Assembly: GCA_034620365.1 (NCBI GenBank)
Contig: JAQGEQ010000071.1
Coordinates: 4,030,001-4,094,000, forward strand
Source of the DNA: Pegea sp. RAD2-039
Taxonomy: Eukaryota > Chordata > Thaliacea > Salpida > Salpidae
Reading direction: 5' to 3'
Length of the DNA: 64,000 nt
Shown here: one piece after another, positions 25,109 to 36,224 of the stretch
Layout of the letters: every line of letters starts with the position of its first letter
Numbering within the stretch: the first letter of the stretch is position 1
Made by a program: the position numbers and the translations under genes
Notes under the pieces: generated by a model
The model's input: only the letters and a program-made list of their open reading frames with translations
Databases searched by the model: none
Told to the model about the DNA's origin: nothing

Positions 25109-28100
25109 ATGGATCCTGAAAAAGTAAGTTACAACATTTATTTAAAGTGTTAAAATAATTATTTAAACTTTATCATTTTATAAATAAAGATAACCAAATA
25201 ACAGGATAATTTATAAATATATAAAAGCTTTTTTGATTTTTATGATTTATGTTTATTTTTATATGACAACCATTTGGAAAATTTAGTTTCATTGAAATTT
25301 TTATTTCTTCATTTAATTTTTGTCTTACAATTATTCTATGCAGACTTATATTTAGGTTTCAAACTCGTTTTACAGAAAGTTTATACAAAGAGAAAAAGTG
25401 TTAGACAGTTTTTGTGTGATTTTAAAACCAGTTTCATTTCAAAGTAAGTTCAACGATGTTGCATGCAGGAAGATAATTTGAGTTTCTTAGTCAGTTGTAA
25501 ATGATGAGATGTCGCTTGAAACAAGTGTTGAGTAGTAGCAGTTATTTGAAACAAACTGACATCAAAAAATTGAAAAATATTTGTTTGATTTTAGCAGAAA
25601 AGAGGAAGTAAACCAATGTTTAGTGTTGGAGAAGAGACCAAGTTTGGTGACTTTGTACTCCACCTATGGCAATCAAATGTCAAAATAGCGATGGCAAACC
25701 TCCTGAGTTTAGTTGGTGAGTATCTGGAGATGTTTCCACGTGCTAAAAAGGCTTCTAGTAAATCAAGTCCCAGTAATTTATGGTAAGTTGATGGTTTGGG
25801 GTCAATCCAATCAGTTAAGGACCATTTGTAGGTTCATTAACGTGGTGAAAAGACGTCGAGAGCTTCACGACATTTATCACAGCAAAGAGTTTAAAGAATT
25901 TCGCAAATTGTCACAACGCGAAATTGAGTGTCTCAAAAACCGGATGTTTGCGGTGAGTAGCAGCGTTTTCCCATCCGACGTTGCCTAGCAACGCATCGAT
26001 CGTACAGGAGATCTCGAGTGCTCTGACGCCGGAAGAAATTGAAAAGAACAAACAAGAAGTTCTCGAAAAAGAACTTCGACAAAGTGGCAGCAAGAAGAAA
26101 GAGATGTCACCTCGCGAACGTTTGTGGCGTTCTTCTCGTTTATCAACCGATTCCAATTTGGATGACGATGAATCAAGCGACAATGACGTCAGACCGAAGC
26201 GACGCAAACGCAAGCGAATCGCTTCTGTACGCGTGAAGAACGAGGAAGCATCCCCGACTGGTATCAAGATGAAGATTATGTGTAATACAGAAGATTCGAC
26301 CACGACATATGAAGTCAAATACGAAGATTCGTCATCAACGCGCGCGCCCCAACCGCTCCCTCCACCACCGCCGGTCGCGTTTCGGGTAAGTAATCACGTG
26401 ACCACCTCATTGAAGCTTCATCGCCATTTGTGCAGCCAAGCGTGACGTCAACTCCAACAGCGAAGAAAACGACGCGCGCTCCGTCGGGAATCATTCCTCA
26501 CGATGCTGTCCCAATTCATGATATCATCTACGAGGTCGGCGAGTGGATCGAAGCCCTGGACCGCGGTCACTGGTGGAGTGCTAAGATCGTCATGGTGAGT
26601 GTATGTTGGCGTGCGTTTGTGTGACGTCATCAGTGACTGACAATGCGGTTGCTATAGTTAGACGACAACGCGGTAAAAGTCCATTTTCGGATGTGGGCAG
26701 CAAAGCATGACCGGTGGTATGTCCGTGGTTCACTACACTTACGTGGACCCACTCAAAGTGACCTACGATCAGCAGCACAAGTGAGTCGCGCGCTTCGTTG
26801 CCTAGCAACCACCGCTGTCAACTTGCAATTCAGTTTCGTGTTGGCGAGAGTGTGTTGGCACCATGGAAGGACAACAAACGATATCCGGGCAAGATTGAGT
26901 CTGTCTCTTCTTCCGGAAACTACACGATTCGATTCTTTGATGGATTGACTAAAGTGATGCGGTCCAAGGCCTTGTCCCGACTTTCTGCCCAGGACGAGGT
27001 GCCCTTCAACTAAATGGTCTCCAAACGCCCCACTGACCCTTGACTTACAGCAAGCAGCGATCGAAGCAGCCATGCGGAACGCGCAGCCAAAAGATGATCC
27101 CGCTGACGTGGATTTTCGCGCTTATAAAACTTCAGCTACTGATCGTGAAAGGCGTTTGACAGCGCGTCGTCAAAGTGGTTGGTTGCTAAGTAACAGCGTC
27201 ACCGTGCGGCTTTAATTGTTGTTGTGAACAGATTCAGTAAACACATCGAAAGAAGTCTCGGTTGCCAGGGCAACGTCATCAACAAGCTCGATGCAAACCG
27301 CTGAAAGTAGTCGACCTCGAAGTACCAGAACATCGTAAGTGGTCGTTGTCATGACAACCGACAGCTTTTAACGCGTTCTCTTTAGAAGTTCCGTGAAGCA
27401 AGAAGCTCCGACCAAACCAAAGAAGACGTCATCCAGGTTTCTGATTGGACGATTTCTCGACTGATCTTTAACTTGTTTTAATCCCAGCATCAAATCGAAG
27501 CCGCAATCTTCTAAGAAGCAAGATGAGGATCAAGATGAAGAATCAGATGAAGATCTCGGTTTGTATCTTCAACACATCAACTTGTGAATCTTTCAACATC
27601 TTCTCATCAGATCAAATCGAGAAGTTGTTGCGGAAAACATCGAAACCAGTCGAAGGAGGAGGAGACGTCCTCACTCGCTTCCAACAAGCTACTCTGATGT
27701 ACGCTAGCAGAAAAGTCACTTTAACAGAAGTAGGTGCCCCTAACTCCCCATTGATCCCATCTAACTCTTCTTCATCATCAGGCTTGTGATGCTTGCGGAC
27801 TTGATCCGACTGTTCTTCGACGAATCCTTAGAAATCGCGCTTTTAATCCAAAGTTCATCGACGCTGATAAGAAAACAAACCTCCTCAATAAAGAGGACTT
27901 CTTCTCGCTTCGTGATTGGATGTTGAAGGTGTTGATGGCAGGCTGGCGGGTTCCAGACTCCTGCGTCATCTTCTATTTGGTAATTTTACTGAAAAATCGA
28001 CGCCAAAAAGTCATCTTCGACAACGATGAGCTTCTTAATCGCGCTAGCATCAAATGGGTCAAAGGTGAGTCTTCACGCGTGAGTGAACACGACGCTTATC

Positions 28101-31100
28101 TCGATCTTTAGATTTTCGTGTAAGAAACGAGATCTTCCCTGCCTCTAAAGACCCTTTTGATGATGAGCGCAAATCATGTGATCCTCATCTTCACTGGTTG
28201 AAACATCGATTAGATTTTTCTTGTGATTATTACAATGTTGCTCCTAATCTTATATTCTATCTCGACGAGATGAAGATCACTTTTGACAGTCGGACTAGCT
28301 TCTTCTTTGAAGATGAACACTTTGAAGTATCAACTGGATCTCAATTAACTGTCCTAAGCTGTGTCTGTGCTGATGGTTCGGCCCTCGAACCCATGCTTAT
28401 ATTCCCAAGTAAGTGTTGACGTCATCAGTGGATTGAACCAATCAGAACTCGCTATTTTGTAGCTGGTAACAGTATGCCTGATGAACAAGATGGTCGCCTG
28501 TCTACAAGTCCCAACGAGCAACTCACTTATTTACATCTTACCAAATATATCGAGCGTAACATCCAATCCGCTTATCCACTTCAGTTCACGTCGCGATCTG
28601 TCCTCATCTTAGACACACAGATTCAAGATCTTCCATTCAGAGCGCTGGAGTATGGCTTCGAGACTCACACGATCTTTCTCAAGTAACTTCATCTCATCTT
28701 TTGACGTTTGAGACATCTTCTTCTTCTTTGTAGTATGATGCCTGATGTCCAAGAGAAGTTTTCTATGAAAGATCAGATATTATTTGGAAGATCTGCATCC
28801 AATTGGAAAGCTAGTATCGTAAGATTTCTTCTCCTTCATCTTCTGTGTCTTCATCTTCTTGTTTTTAGATGAAAAAGTTGATCAAAAGTGAAGTTCCTAT
28901 TGATTGCGACGTCTTGCTCAATTCTTATTCGAGTTCTTTTAAGAAGAAAGCTACATCAAAAGCTATTAAAGTAGAAGATCAATTAATATCTCATCTGATC
29001 TTCATCTTCATTCTTTTCAGGAAAGCTTCGAGAACTCCCAAATCTTCTTCCCTTTGAGCACCCTTGAATTGAAACGAAAACCTTCAAAGATCCCTTGGTA
29101 CACTCTATCGAGAGGTGCCCTTGTTTTACCTCCTCAACAATTTCTCATTCGATTTTTTAACAGAGAAACGCGATGAAGCTCTTCACAACGAGCGAGGAGC
29201 AGGAAGTTATCGACAAGGTAGCATCAACAGCTCCCTAAACATCCAACAAATCCTTCAATCTTCATCAGGGAGCCGAGAAGCCGCCCCAACCACTTATCAC
29301 TCGAAACGTAGTAGAAGATCTCTTAGTACTGTCAATTACGCTGATACTTCCATCTCACCGGAACTTCTCGAAGCCGTAGATGAAGCTCACATCACTTCCG
29401 GTATAAAACACAGTTGAAAGTGTTGTTAAGTCACTTTTGTCTATCTTGCCAGCCACTTGTTGTTTTGAGATTGTTTTTTGTGATTGTCAAATCAGCTGTG
29501 TTTGAAATTCTTGTTTGGGATTTTGCTGTCCATCGTGTTTTCACTTTTTGTTTCTGTTCAATTTGATACTGACTAACAACCTGAAAGTTGTAGGACACAA
29601 TTTGTTGGTTTGATAAATCAAGGACTTTTTTTTGTTAAACTTTTCCAAATAAATTGTGTTTGTAAAATCTCCTAATTGTTTGATTTTAAAAGTTTCAATT
29701 AAATTTTGGTAATTAGCTTGCAATTTGATTTTTTTAATTTACAAAGTCATTAAAGTTGTTTTCTGTTTTTTTCAGTAATCTATTTTATGCTTGTTTTTTC
29801 AGTAATCTATTTTATGCTTGTTTTTTTCAGTTATCCATTTTAAGCTTGTTTTTTCAGTTATCCATTTTATGCTTGTTTTTTCAGTTATCCAGTTTGAGCT
29901 TGTTTTTTGCAGTAATCTATTTTATGCTTGTTTTTTCAGTTATCTATTTTAAGCTTGTTTTTTTCAATTATTCCACTGTTAGCTTGTTTTTTCAGTTATT
30001 CCACTGTTAGCTTGTTTTTTCAGTTATTCCACTGTTAGCTTGTTTTTTTCAGTTATTCCACTGTTAGCTTGTTTTTTCAGTTATTCCACTGTTAGCTTGT
30101 TTTTTCAATTATTCCACTGTTAGCTTGTTTTTTTCAGTTATTCCACTGTTAGCTTGTTTTTTCAGTTATTCCACTGTTAGCTTGTTTTTTCAGTTATTCC
30201 ACTGTTAGCTTGTTTTTCAGTTATTCCACTGTTAGCTTGTTTTTTTCAATTATTCCACTGTTAGCTTGTTTTTTCAATTATTCCACTGTTAGCTTGTTTT
30301 TTTCAGTTATTCCACTGTTAGCTTGTTTTTTCAGTTATCCACTGTTAGCTTGTTTTTTCAGTTATTCCACTGTTAGCTTGTTTTTCAGTTATTCCACTGT
30401 TAGCTTGTTTTTTCAGTTATCCACTTTGAGCTTGGAATTAGTAAGTTTCATCAGAAGCCTAATTATCAGAAAATCTTTTAAAATTTGTAATAATTCCACT
30501 GAAATACAACAAATAGTAAATAAGAAAAGGGGACGCAGGGTAGGGGCTTGAACCTAGTTTGAAGTGACCAGAAGTCCGGCTTGTAGACAGACTACTGATG
30601 AAATGTTGTTTGCTTCTCGCTTATTTTCGTTTCATGAAAGTTGGTTAGAAATGAGATTTGTTTTTAGCATTACTACGACAACCGGCATCTGAAAAATATG
30701 ACAGGAAAGACACGTACCAAGTTGGTGAAAGTGTTTATGCTTTCTGGGCTGACTGTTACCTCTACAAGGCTACAGTATTGGGCAAAGTCAACGAAGGTAA
30801 GATTTTATGATTAGTCCAAGACCTAGGTCAGTGGTTCTCAACCTGCCCCTTAATTATATTTATTAATTTTTTGTATAAAATATAAAAGTTTAATTGAAAA
30901 GATTTTAATGATTTCTTGATTGATTTGAGAACCACTGTTTGCTTCATCAGTTCAATCAATTTGATTGAAATTTGTAAAATTTTACAGATAAGTATCAAGT
31001 ACGATATCATGATGGTGTCGTTAAAACTGTCGAAAAAAGTCTTTTACGAGAGTATCCATATGATAAAGAAAAAGTAGAAATTCCTCTTTCCATCAAAGAA

Positions 31101-34100
31101 TCGAATAAAACGAAAAAGGGTTTACTTGAAAAGGAACCACAGGAACAGTCTAGTTAGTATTTAGCAACAAATTTGTGAAATGGGACAACTTTAGTTGAAA
31201 AATGTTTAAGGGCTTAACAGAAAGTTTCTGAAATCTATTTTTGTGCTTGTCCAGTGATTAGTTTGTTAAAATTTCGTTTGTTTTTAGCTTCGCAGCTGAA
31301 AATTAAAAAAGAAATTGTTGAGAATCAAGAAGAAGAAGATGAAGTTGATGAAACTAACAAGGAACAGGTCATAGAAGAACAAGTTCCTAAATTGATACCA
31401 AAAACACCAGATTTACAAGCTGTGGACCACCAACCGACCACTGCTACCACCTCTGGTAATTTGTCACTGAAACACAGCCATCTTGTAGCAGATAGTTTGA
31501 AATTTATCAAATTAATTTTAGAAATAAGAAATGAACCTGTAGTTGAAGTGAAAAAGTATCAAGTTGGAGATATCGTCTCCTGTAAGTGGACTGATCGTCG
31601 TTACTATGGTGCAAAGATCCTAGAAGTCCTTAGAAACGGTAAATAGATCGATTAAAGCGTCCTTGACAACATGAATGTCTTTGTAGGTTGCTATCGAGTA
31701 CAGTATGAAGATCGACGCAAAAAAGTGGTGAAACCAGACTGGGTTTGCGACAAAAACTCTAGTATTGAAGGAACCATTAAAATTACTAAACACCATAAAC
31801 CATTCGTGGTGCCAACACCAACCAGTACACCAGCACAAACACCACCTCCATCACCAGCAGTTACCATAACACCTTCACCCTCTCCTGCTCCCCGTAGAGG
31901 AAGAGGCAGACCTAGGATTCATCCCCTCGTGCAGCAAACTCCTGTCAGCCGGGTTGAGAAGCCTACAAGTCCCGCGGATTCCAGTCCGATGCCCCGATCT
32001 ATTTACAGTCCTCAAGTTGATGAAGAAGCAAAGTTCTCTACTATCGAAGAGGTTTGTTCATCTACAACGGTTGCCATGGTAACGTGACGTCATCTGTGCA
32101 GTCGGATAAGAACGCCAGTCCTGAATTTATGCCTCATCATCGACTGGTTAAAGTACCAAAAAAACGCGGCCGAAAGAAGCGACGTCGCCCCGTCCACATC
32201 TACCGTATCCATGGCAAAGGTCTGGTCCAAGTCCGACATTCAGAGAAGGTCTCAGAACCTCCAAAAGAGTTGAGACCGCTTCAAGTAAGTCCACCACACT
32301 CACAACGAAAAACATCGCGCTTATATGACGTCATCAGGCCGATTCGACGTCACGTGGTTTAATTTTCTCCGTACGCTCATCTGACGTCACCAGCTTCGGG
32401 CGTCATCGTCGTCGAAGACGTCATCATCACGTGGCTCGAGTCCGCAAGTTTGGATGCGCTTTTTGTGAGGATTTCTTTGCAGAGGAACATCAGCTCTTAA
32501 GACACATCAGGAAGACTCATCCGTTCGATGAATGCCAGAAGATCACATCACGGGAACAACGTGGTAAGTTGAAAGTGCATCGCGCGTTAGTGACGTCACT
32601 AATTGCTTAATGCAGCGGTGATGGAAGCTAGACGTCGAGCTGTTGAAGAATCGGCAGCCGTAGAACCGAATCAACCTCCAATTAAGTGAGTTGATCCCGG
32701 ATGTTGATCTTTACAAATGATCTCGTTTGTGTCTTGTGTGTAGAAGAGGACCAGGAAGACCACCAGGATCGCTGAATCGCGTCAAGTCATCGAAAACCGC
32801 ATCAGTAAGCTCTTCCTTCTTTTCAACATCATCTCATTCGTCAGTTTTATCAGATCCGAAAAATTCCTAAAATGGTCATCGACAAAACTGGCCCACAACT
32901 GCCTCGACCAGAAGTGGTCCACAAGTCGCCGACCACGCAGCCCGTTGATGAGTCTACTGCCAGTTATGAAAACCAGGGTGGAATGATGGTCCAATGTGAC
33001 ATATGCGAGGTCTGGAAGCAAGCTGACCGTGAAAGTGTCAGTCGCGATCCATTAGTCGAGAAGTTCATATGCTCCATCTGCAAAAAGCCACCACGTGTCC
33101 GAAAGTGAGTAGTTGTCATGACAACCATCGCGCCACCTAATGACGTCATTCGCAGATCACAGCAGTTCGATTGGAACAATGAGTTCCTGGCCGAGGGCAA
33201 GCTGCCTACGTCATTAACGCGCGTCACCGGAGAACACAAGAACGCTCAGCTTGCTGCCAAGGTAACTACATCCCTACGCGCGCTGACATCTTTATGACGT
33301 CACGTGATTACAGCTGGCGGCTTCAGTGATCCGTGAAGTGGAGCAAATAATCGCAAAAGTTCGCGCGTTGCGTCACATGTGCGATAAGTGTCACGCGCAC
33401 GAAGGTAGTGACGTCATGATGTTTCTGGCACATTACTGGAATGGAGGCATCAGTGAAGTTACCCCAACTGAACATGTATCCGAAGACATACTTCAACAGA
33501 TCTCGCTCAAATCGGGCGTTCCAGGTACGCGCTGGTCACATCACGTGACAACGCGATGATGACGTCATCTGTTGTAGTGTCGGAGCTGAGCGCGAGTGGT
33601 TTCAAGCGTCAAGGAGCGCGATTAGGAGTTGATTATTTAGAGAAGATTGTTTCTGATGCCGATTACAAACCTGATCTTGAAGTTCTTTTTGTTGATCTTC
33701 AACTTCCTTCTAATCCCAAGGATGCAGTAAGTGCCCCTGTTTCGCTCCAAACAATTTTTCTGATCACGTGATGCAGGGAATTTATCGACGAGTGTTGATC
33801 GAGATGTTTCGACTTCATTCACGTCACTTCCTCAATGCCCATTGTCAATCCATCTTAGATCAATGCTTCGATCGCTTCCAATCTCTCCGACAACAATTTC
33901 AAGGTTCCCCACGCCCCCTTCTACATCTTCTAACTTGTTTTTTTTGCAGTGATCCGTCAACTGAATCCTTATCAAATTGAATTTCAACCTTCACTTCTCG
34001 AACAAGCTTCAGAAGTTCAACGACTTCATCGACAAATGAAATTCCTCCACAAGTCATTTCGTGCTCTTGAAGCTAAAACGCTTCCTCCAACCCCAACTCT

Positions 34101-34161
34101 CGCCCCTCAACCCTCATCTCCCCCAACAACCAGTCCTCATTTGTCGCTTAGCAACCGCTAA
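25109..34161 (+). CDS. PHF20-like chromatin reader with an embedded pogo-type transposase domain
   Basis: Starts with a five-codon exon (25109-25123, MDPEK). Main exons traced by eye: about 25598-25782, 25832-25952, 26008-26385, 26436-26594, 26658-26780, 26834-26998, 27051-27177, several to 28408, 28463-28682, 28734-28819, 29021-29114, 29164-29400, 30668-30798, then many to the TAA at 34159-34161. Order of domains: acidic and basic N-region, two Tudor domains, pipsqueak/Tc5-like HTH, DDE transposase core, two further Tudor domains, AT-hook (RGRGRPRI), C2H2 finger, second AT-hook (KRGPGRPPG), degenerate PHD, and the C-terminal PHF20 region (WNNEFLAEGKLP, IIAKVRALR). PHF20 acts in MOF/NSL acetyltransferase complexes, binding methyl-lysine. 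All junctions I checked keep one frame, including 29400 to 30668. Two adjacent genes remain possible. Confidence 0.8.
26436..26998 (+). other. First Tudor pair of the PHF20-like gene (coding sub-region)
   Basis: Three exons. The first domain reads YEVGEWIEALDRGHWWSAKI, then VHFRMWAAKHDRWYVRGS with HLRGP. This is the MBT-like first Tudor of PHF20/PHF20L1 (D-aromatic-W signature). The second reads FRVGESVLAPWKDNKRYPGK, then YTIRFFDGLTKVMRSKAL, like PHF20 Tudor 2. The aromatic residues that could cage a methyl-lysine are largely present. The last exon ends at a GTGCCC donor; read-through would hit TAA at 27011. Confidence 0.8.
27590..28960 (+). other. Pogo/Tigger-like transposase module (HTH-HTH-DDE) inside the PHF20-like gene
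   Basis: The segment reads, in order, RFQQATLMYASRKVTLTE joined to ACDACGLDPTVLRRILRNRA (pipsqueak/CENP-B-type HTH), then DFFSLRDWMLKVLMAGWRVP and RASIKWVKDF (HTH_Tnp_Tc5-like), then a DDE_1-type core. In the core, LIFYLDEMKITF holds the first Asp (codon near 28264). QLTVLSCVCADGSALEPMLI is a near-diagnostic beta strand of the family. SVLILDTQIQDL holds the second Asp (near 28612). An MKDQ sits where Tigger proteins have PMDQ, about 35 residues later. So a DD35D-like triad may survive. Several introns split the module, unlike active pogo elements, and no terminal inverted repeats were seen. This suggests an old captured gene. Family assignment is by eye only. Confidence 0.65.
29401..30667 (+). 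other. Proposed 1.27-kb intron joining transposase and second Tudor set
   Basis: The exon ending at 29400 leaves one base (G) of a codon before a GTATAA donor. The exon starting at 30668 after TTTTTAG begins with the two remaining bases (CA), giving Ala and continuing LLRQPASEKYDRKDTYQVGE. Without splicing the upstream frame stops 12 codons later at 29417. It is much longer than most introns of this gene and contains the minisatellite at 29.75-30.44 kb. If unspliced, it is instead an intergenic gap between two genes. Confidence 0.55.
29752..30436 (+). repeat. T-rich minisatellite, ~28-bp unit, about 24 copies
   Basis: The typical unit is AGTTATTCCACTGTTAGCTT followed by GTTTTTTC. Early units (29.75-29.95 kb) have variants such as AGTAATCTATTTTATGCTT. 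Unit length varies by one or two bases in the T run. Each unit ends with a T tract then CAG, so it looks like a 3' splice site. The plus-strand reading frames across it (repeats of Phe-Phe-Ser and Ser-Leu-Phe) are artefacts of the repeat. Confidence 0.93.
30668..34161 (+). other. Second Tudor pair, AT-hooks, C2H2 and PHD part of the PHF20-like gene
   Basis: Tudor 3 (YQVGESVYAFWADCYLYKAT, YQVRYHDGVVKTV) and Tudor 4 (YQVGDIVSCKWTDRRYYGAK, YRVQYEDRRKKVVKPDW) are both of the PHF20 Tudor-2 type. A Pro/Thr-rich linker with an AT-hook follows (near 31,895). Next come a C2H2 finger CAFC-x12-HIRKTH (32,455-32,530) and a PHD remnant, VQCDICEVWKQADRES...FICSICKKPP (32,985-33,100). The PHD remnant keeps CxxC pairs at each end but lacks the central His and Cys of the C4HC3 pattern. 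The C-terminal coiled region matches PHF20 after its PHD. Many introns here are 45-60 nt. Confidence 0.8.
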
Positions 34162-36224
34162 GCGCGCGCTACATCGTGATTTAGCTCGTCGCTCTCATAT
34201 TTTTTTTGTTTTTTTTTTATCTTTAGTCTCGTAACGTTCATCGCGGTTTTCTTTCGTTGAAACTATTTTCTGTGACTCGATAGCGGATGTGACGTCATCG
34301 TTTGTTCTTTAAATAAGTCGCGCTTTCTGATAAAAAGAAAGTTCAAAAAAACTGCTTTGGTGTTTTTGCAAGCTAGATGACGTCATCAAAGTGTGACGTC
34401 ATCGTAAATAGTCCGTAAGATTAATTTGTGAAGTAAATTATAGAAGCAATTTGAGACTCGTAATATCTGAACCTAGATTTTTATCAGCTGACTTATATGC
34501 AAATGAGGCTTTATTTTCGAAGCTTGTTGCTTAGAAACACTGATTCAAATAATGACGTAATTGTTGGCAGTCGGTAGAAGTTGAATCAATTCGAGTTGAG
34601 TAGTTGTAAAAGTCGATATAAAAGTAATCTCTTAAATAAGCTTTCAATATGAAGAGGCCAGACAGGAAAAAGTCCATAAAAACCCTGATGAGTTAGTTAA
34701 GATTTATGATAGCACTTCTAGAAGACGCTATACTGATTTTGAGGCTTAATAAGCAGTTTGTCACTTTACTCAATGTCGTTATGACAGCTGCATCATTCCT
34801 TTTATGTGCTGAATATTTTATTGGCGTGGACCTACTGGGCAACAACTGAATCTCCGTAATACCTGGCATAGCCGTTCTTCAAAATAGTCCATTTCTTCTC
34901 ATCTATCATTGTTTTGTAAAATTTCGCTGTTTTTAGATTAATTGTCATTTGTAGCTCACTGACTGTAAATTATATGTAAAGGGATTCACTCTAACTCAAC
35001 ACTTGCATTTAGATTACATCTTTTACTTGTTGGGAAAAGCAAGAAGAACGAGATAAAAGATGGTTATGAGTGCGACAAGCTGTTATTAGCAATCCTCTGA
35101 TGAGTATACTTTAAAAATGTTTCCAGTATACTCGGAAAAGAAAAATCTTTTGCATTTTTTTTGCTCGTAAAAATAGTTAGTAGCGAAAATATTATCAGAT
35201 AAGGGGAAAACCCTTCACACGCTGATAGTTTAGCGCTCATTTGTATAGATGTTTTTTTAATGATTTGTAGTTAATAAAATTAAACTTTTGGCTTAATTTT
35301 TTGTAAACCTCTTGTTAAAACATATAAAAATTTATTTTATTAATTTGTAATTAATCAAAAATTTTGAGTTTTTTCTTTTTTATTTCAATTATTAACTTTA
35401 TGTTTCCGTTTAGATTCAGTTTCAGGCAATTTATATTCATTTAATTCTTTATAAATTTATCTTTTCAAAGATTTTTGATTCATTTAATTTAATCCTCATA
35501 ATTTAATATTTTTTTGTAAACTCTGCAGTACAAAAAGTAGCTAATATCTGAAAGAGAACTTTAACTTTTTATCTTCTTCTAAATTTTAAAATATTCCACT
35601 CTGAAAGACAATCTATTGAAAGATGAAACGTAAATGAGCTGGAATTTTTGACAATAAATTAAATTATGAAAATTTTATTAACATACAACCAAAAATATTT
35701 TGATAATCTTGAAATTTTCTCTAAGCTTTCTTGATTTAAAGATTTTTCTTAACAAAAACGTTTTTTTTAAATTGTAAATTATTCTAAGATAGTTTTGTAA
35801 ATTTCCTCTTCATAATTTAATCAATTATTCCAATAACTTCTTTTAATTATGAGCAGAAATACTAATTTAATAGTTTAAGCAAACAATTTTCTATAAATTT
35901 TGATTTAGGTTTATTTAAGTAACTTGGCAAGCTTTAGAAATACTTTTTCATAAATGTTTTAGGAACTTTTGGCAAGATTTCAATTCTTATCCTAGTGTAG
36001 TTTACATTTTTTCTAATTGTCTGTGCCAAGTCATCTTTTTGTTGTTGGTTGATTGGAATATGATACTAACTTATATTATTATAATTTAGTTAATAAAATT
36101 TGTATAAATAACCATCAAACTTAAAAAGATTTTCTTCTAATTTAAATTTTGAATTTTTCCAAACTCTGAACAATACTTTTTTTTAATCTTCAAAGTTTTA
36201 TAAGCAACTTTAGATTTATTTATT
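34162..36224. other. Intergenic stretch between PHF20-like gene and TTLL12
   Basis: The first 300 bases (probable 3' UTR) are GC-richer and hold TGACGTCA at 34290, 34378 and 34394. The rest is AT-rich without a supported gene. A short stretch near 34.78-34.86 kb is a little GC-richer and could be an old repeat, but I cannot identify it. Confidence 0.5.

Noticed and set aside
29752-30436. CRISPR array
   Set aside because: Units are directly adjacent without unique spacers, and the context is eukaryotic.
29756-30551. Plus-strand ORFs with repeated Phe-Ser and Ser-Leu-Phe motifs
   Set aside because: They are translations of the T-rich 28-bp minisatellite, with no start context and no protein-like composition.
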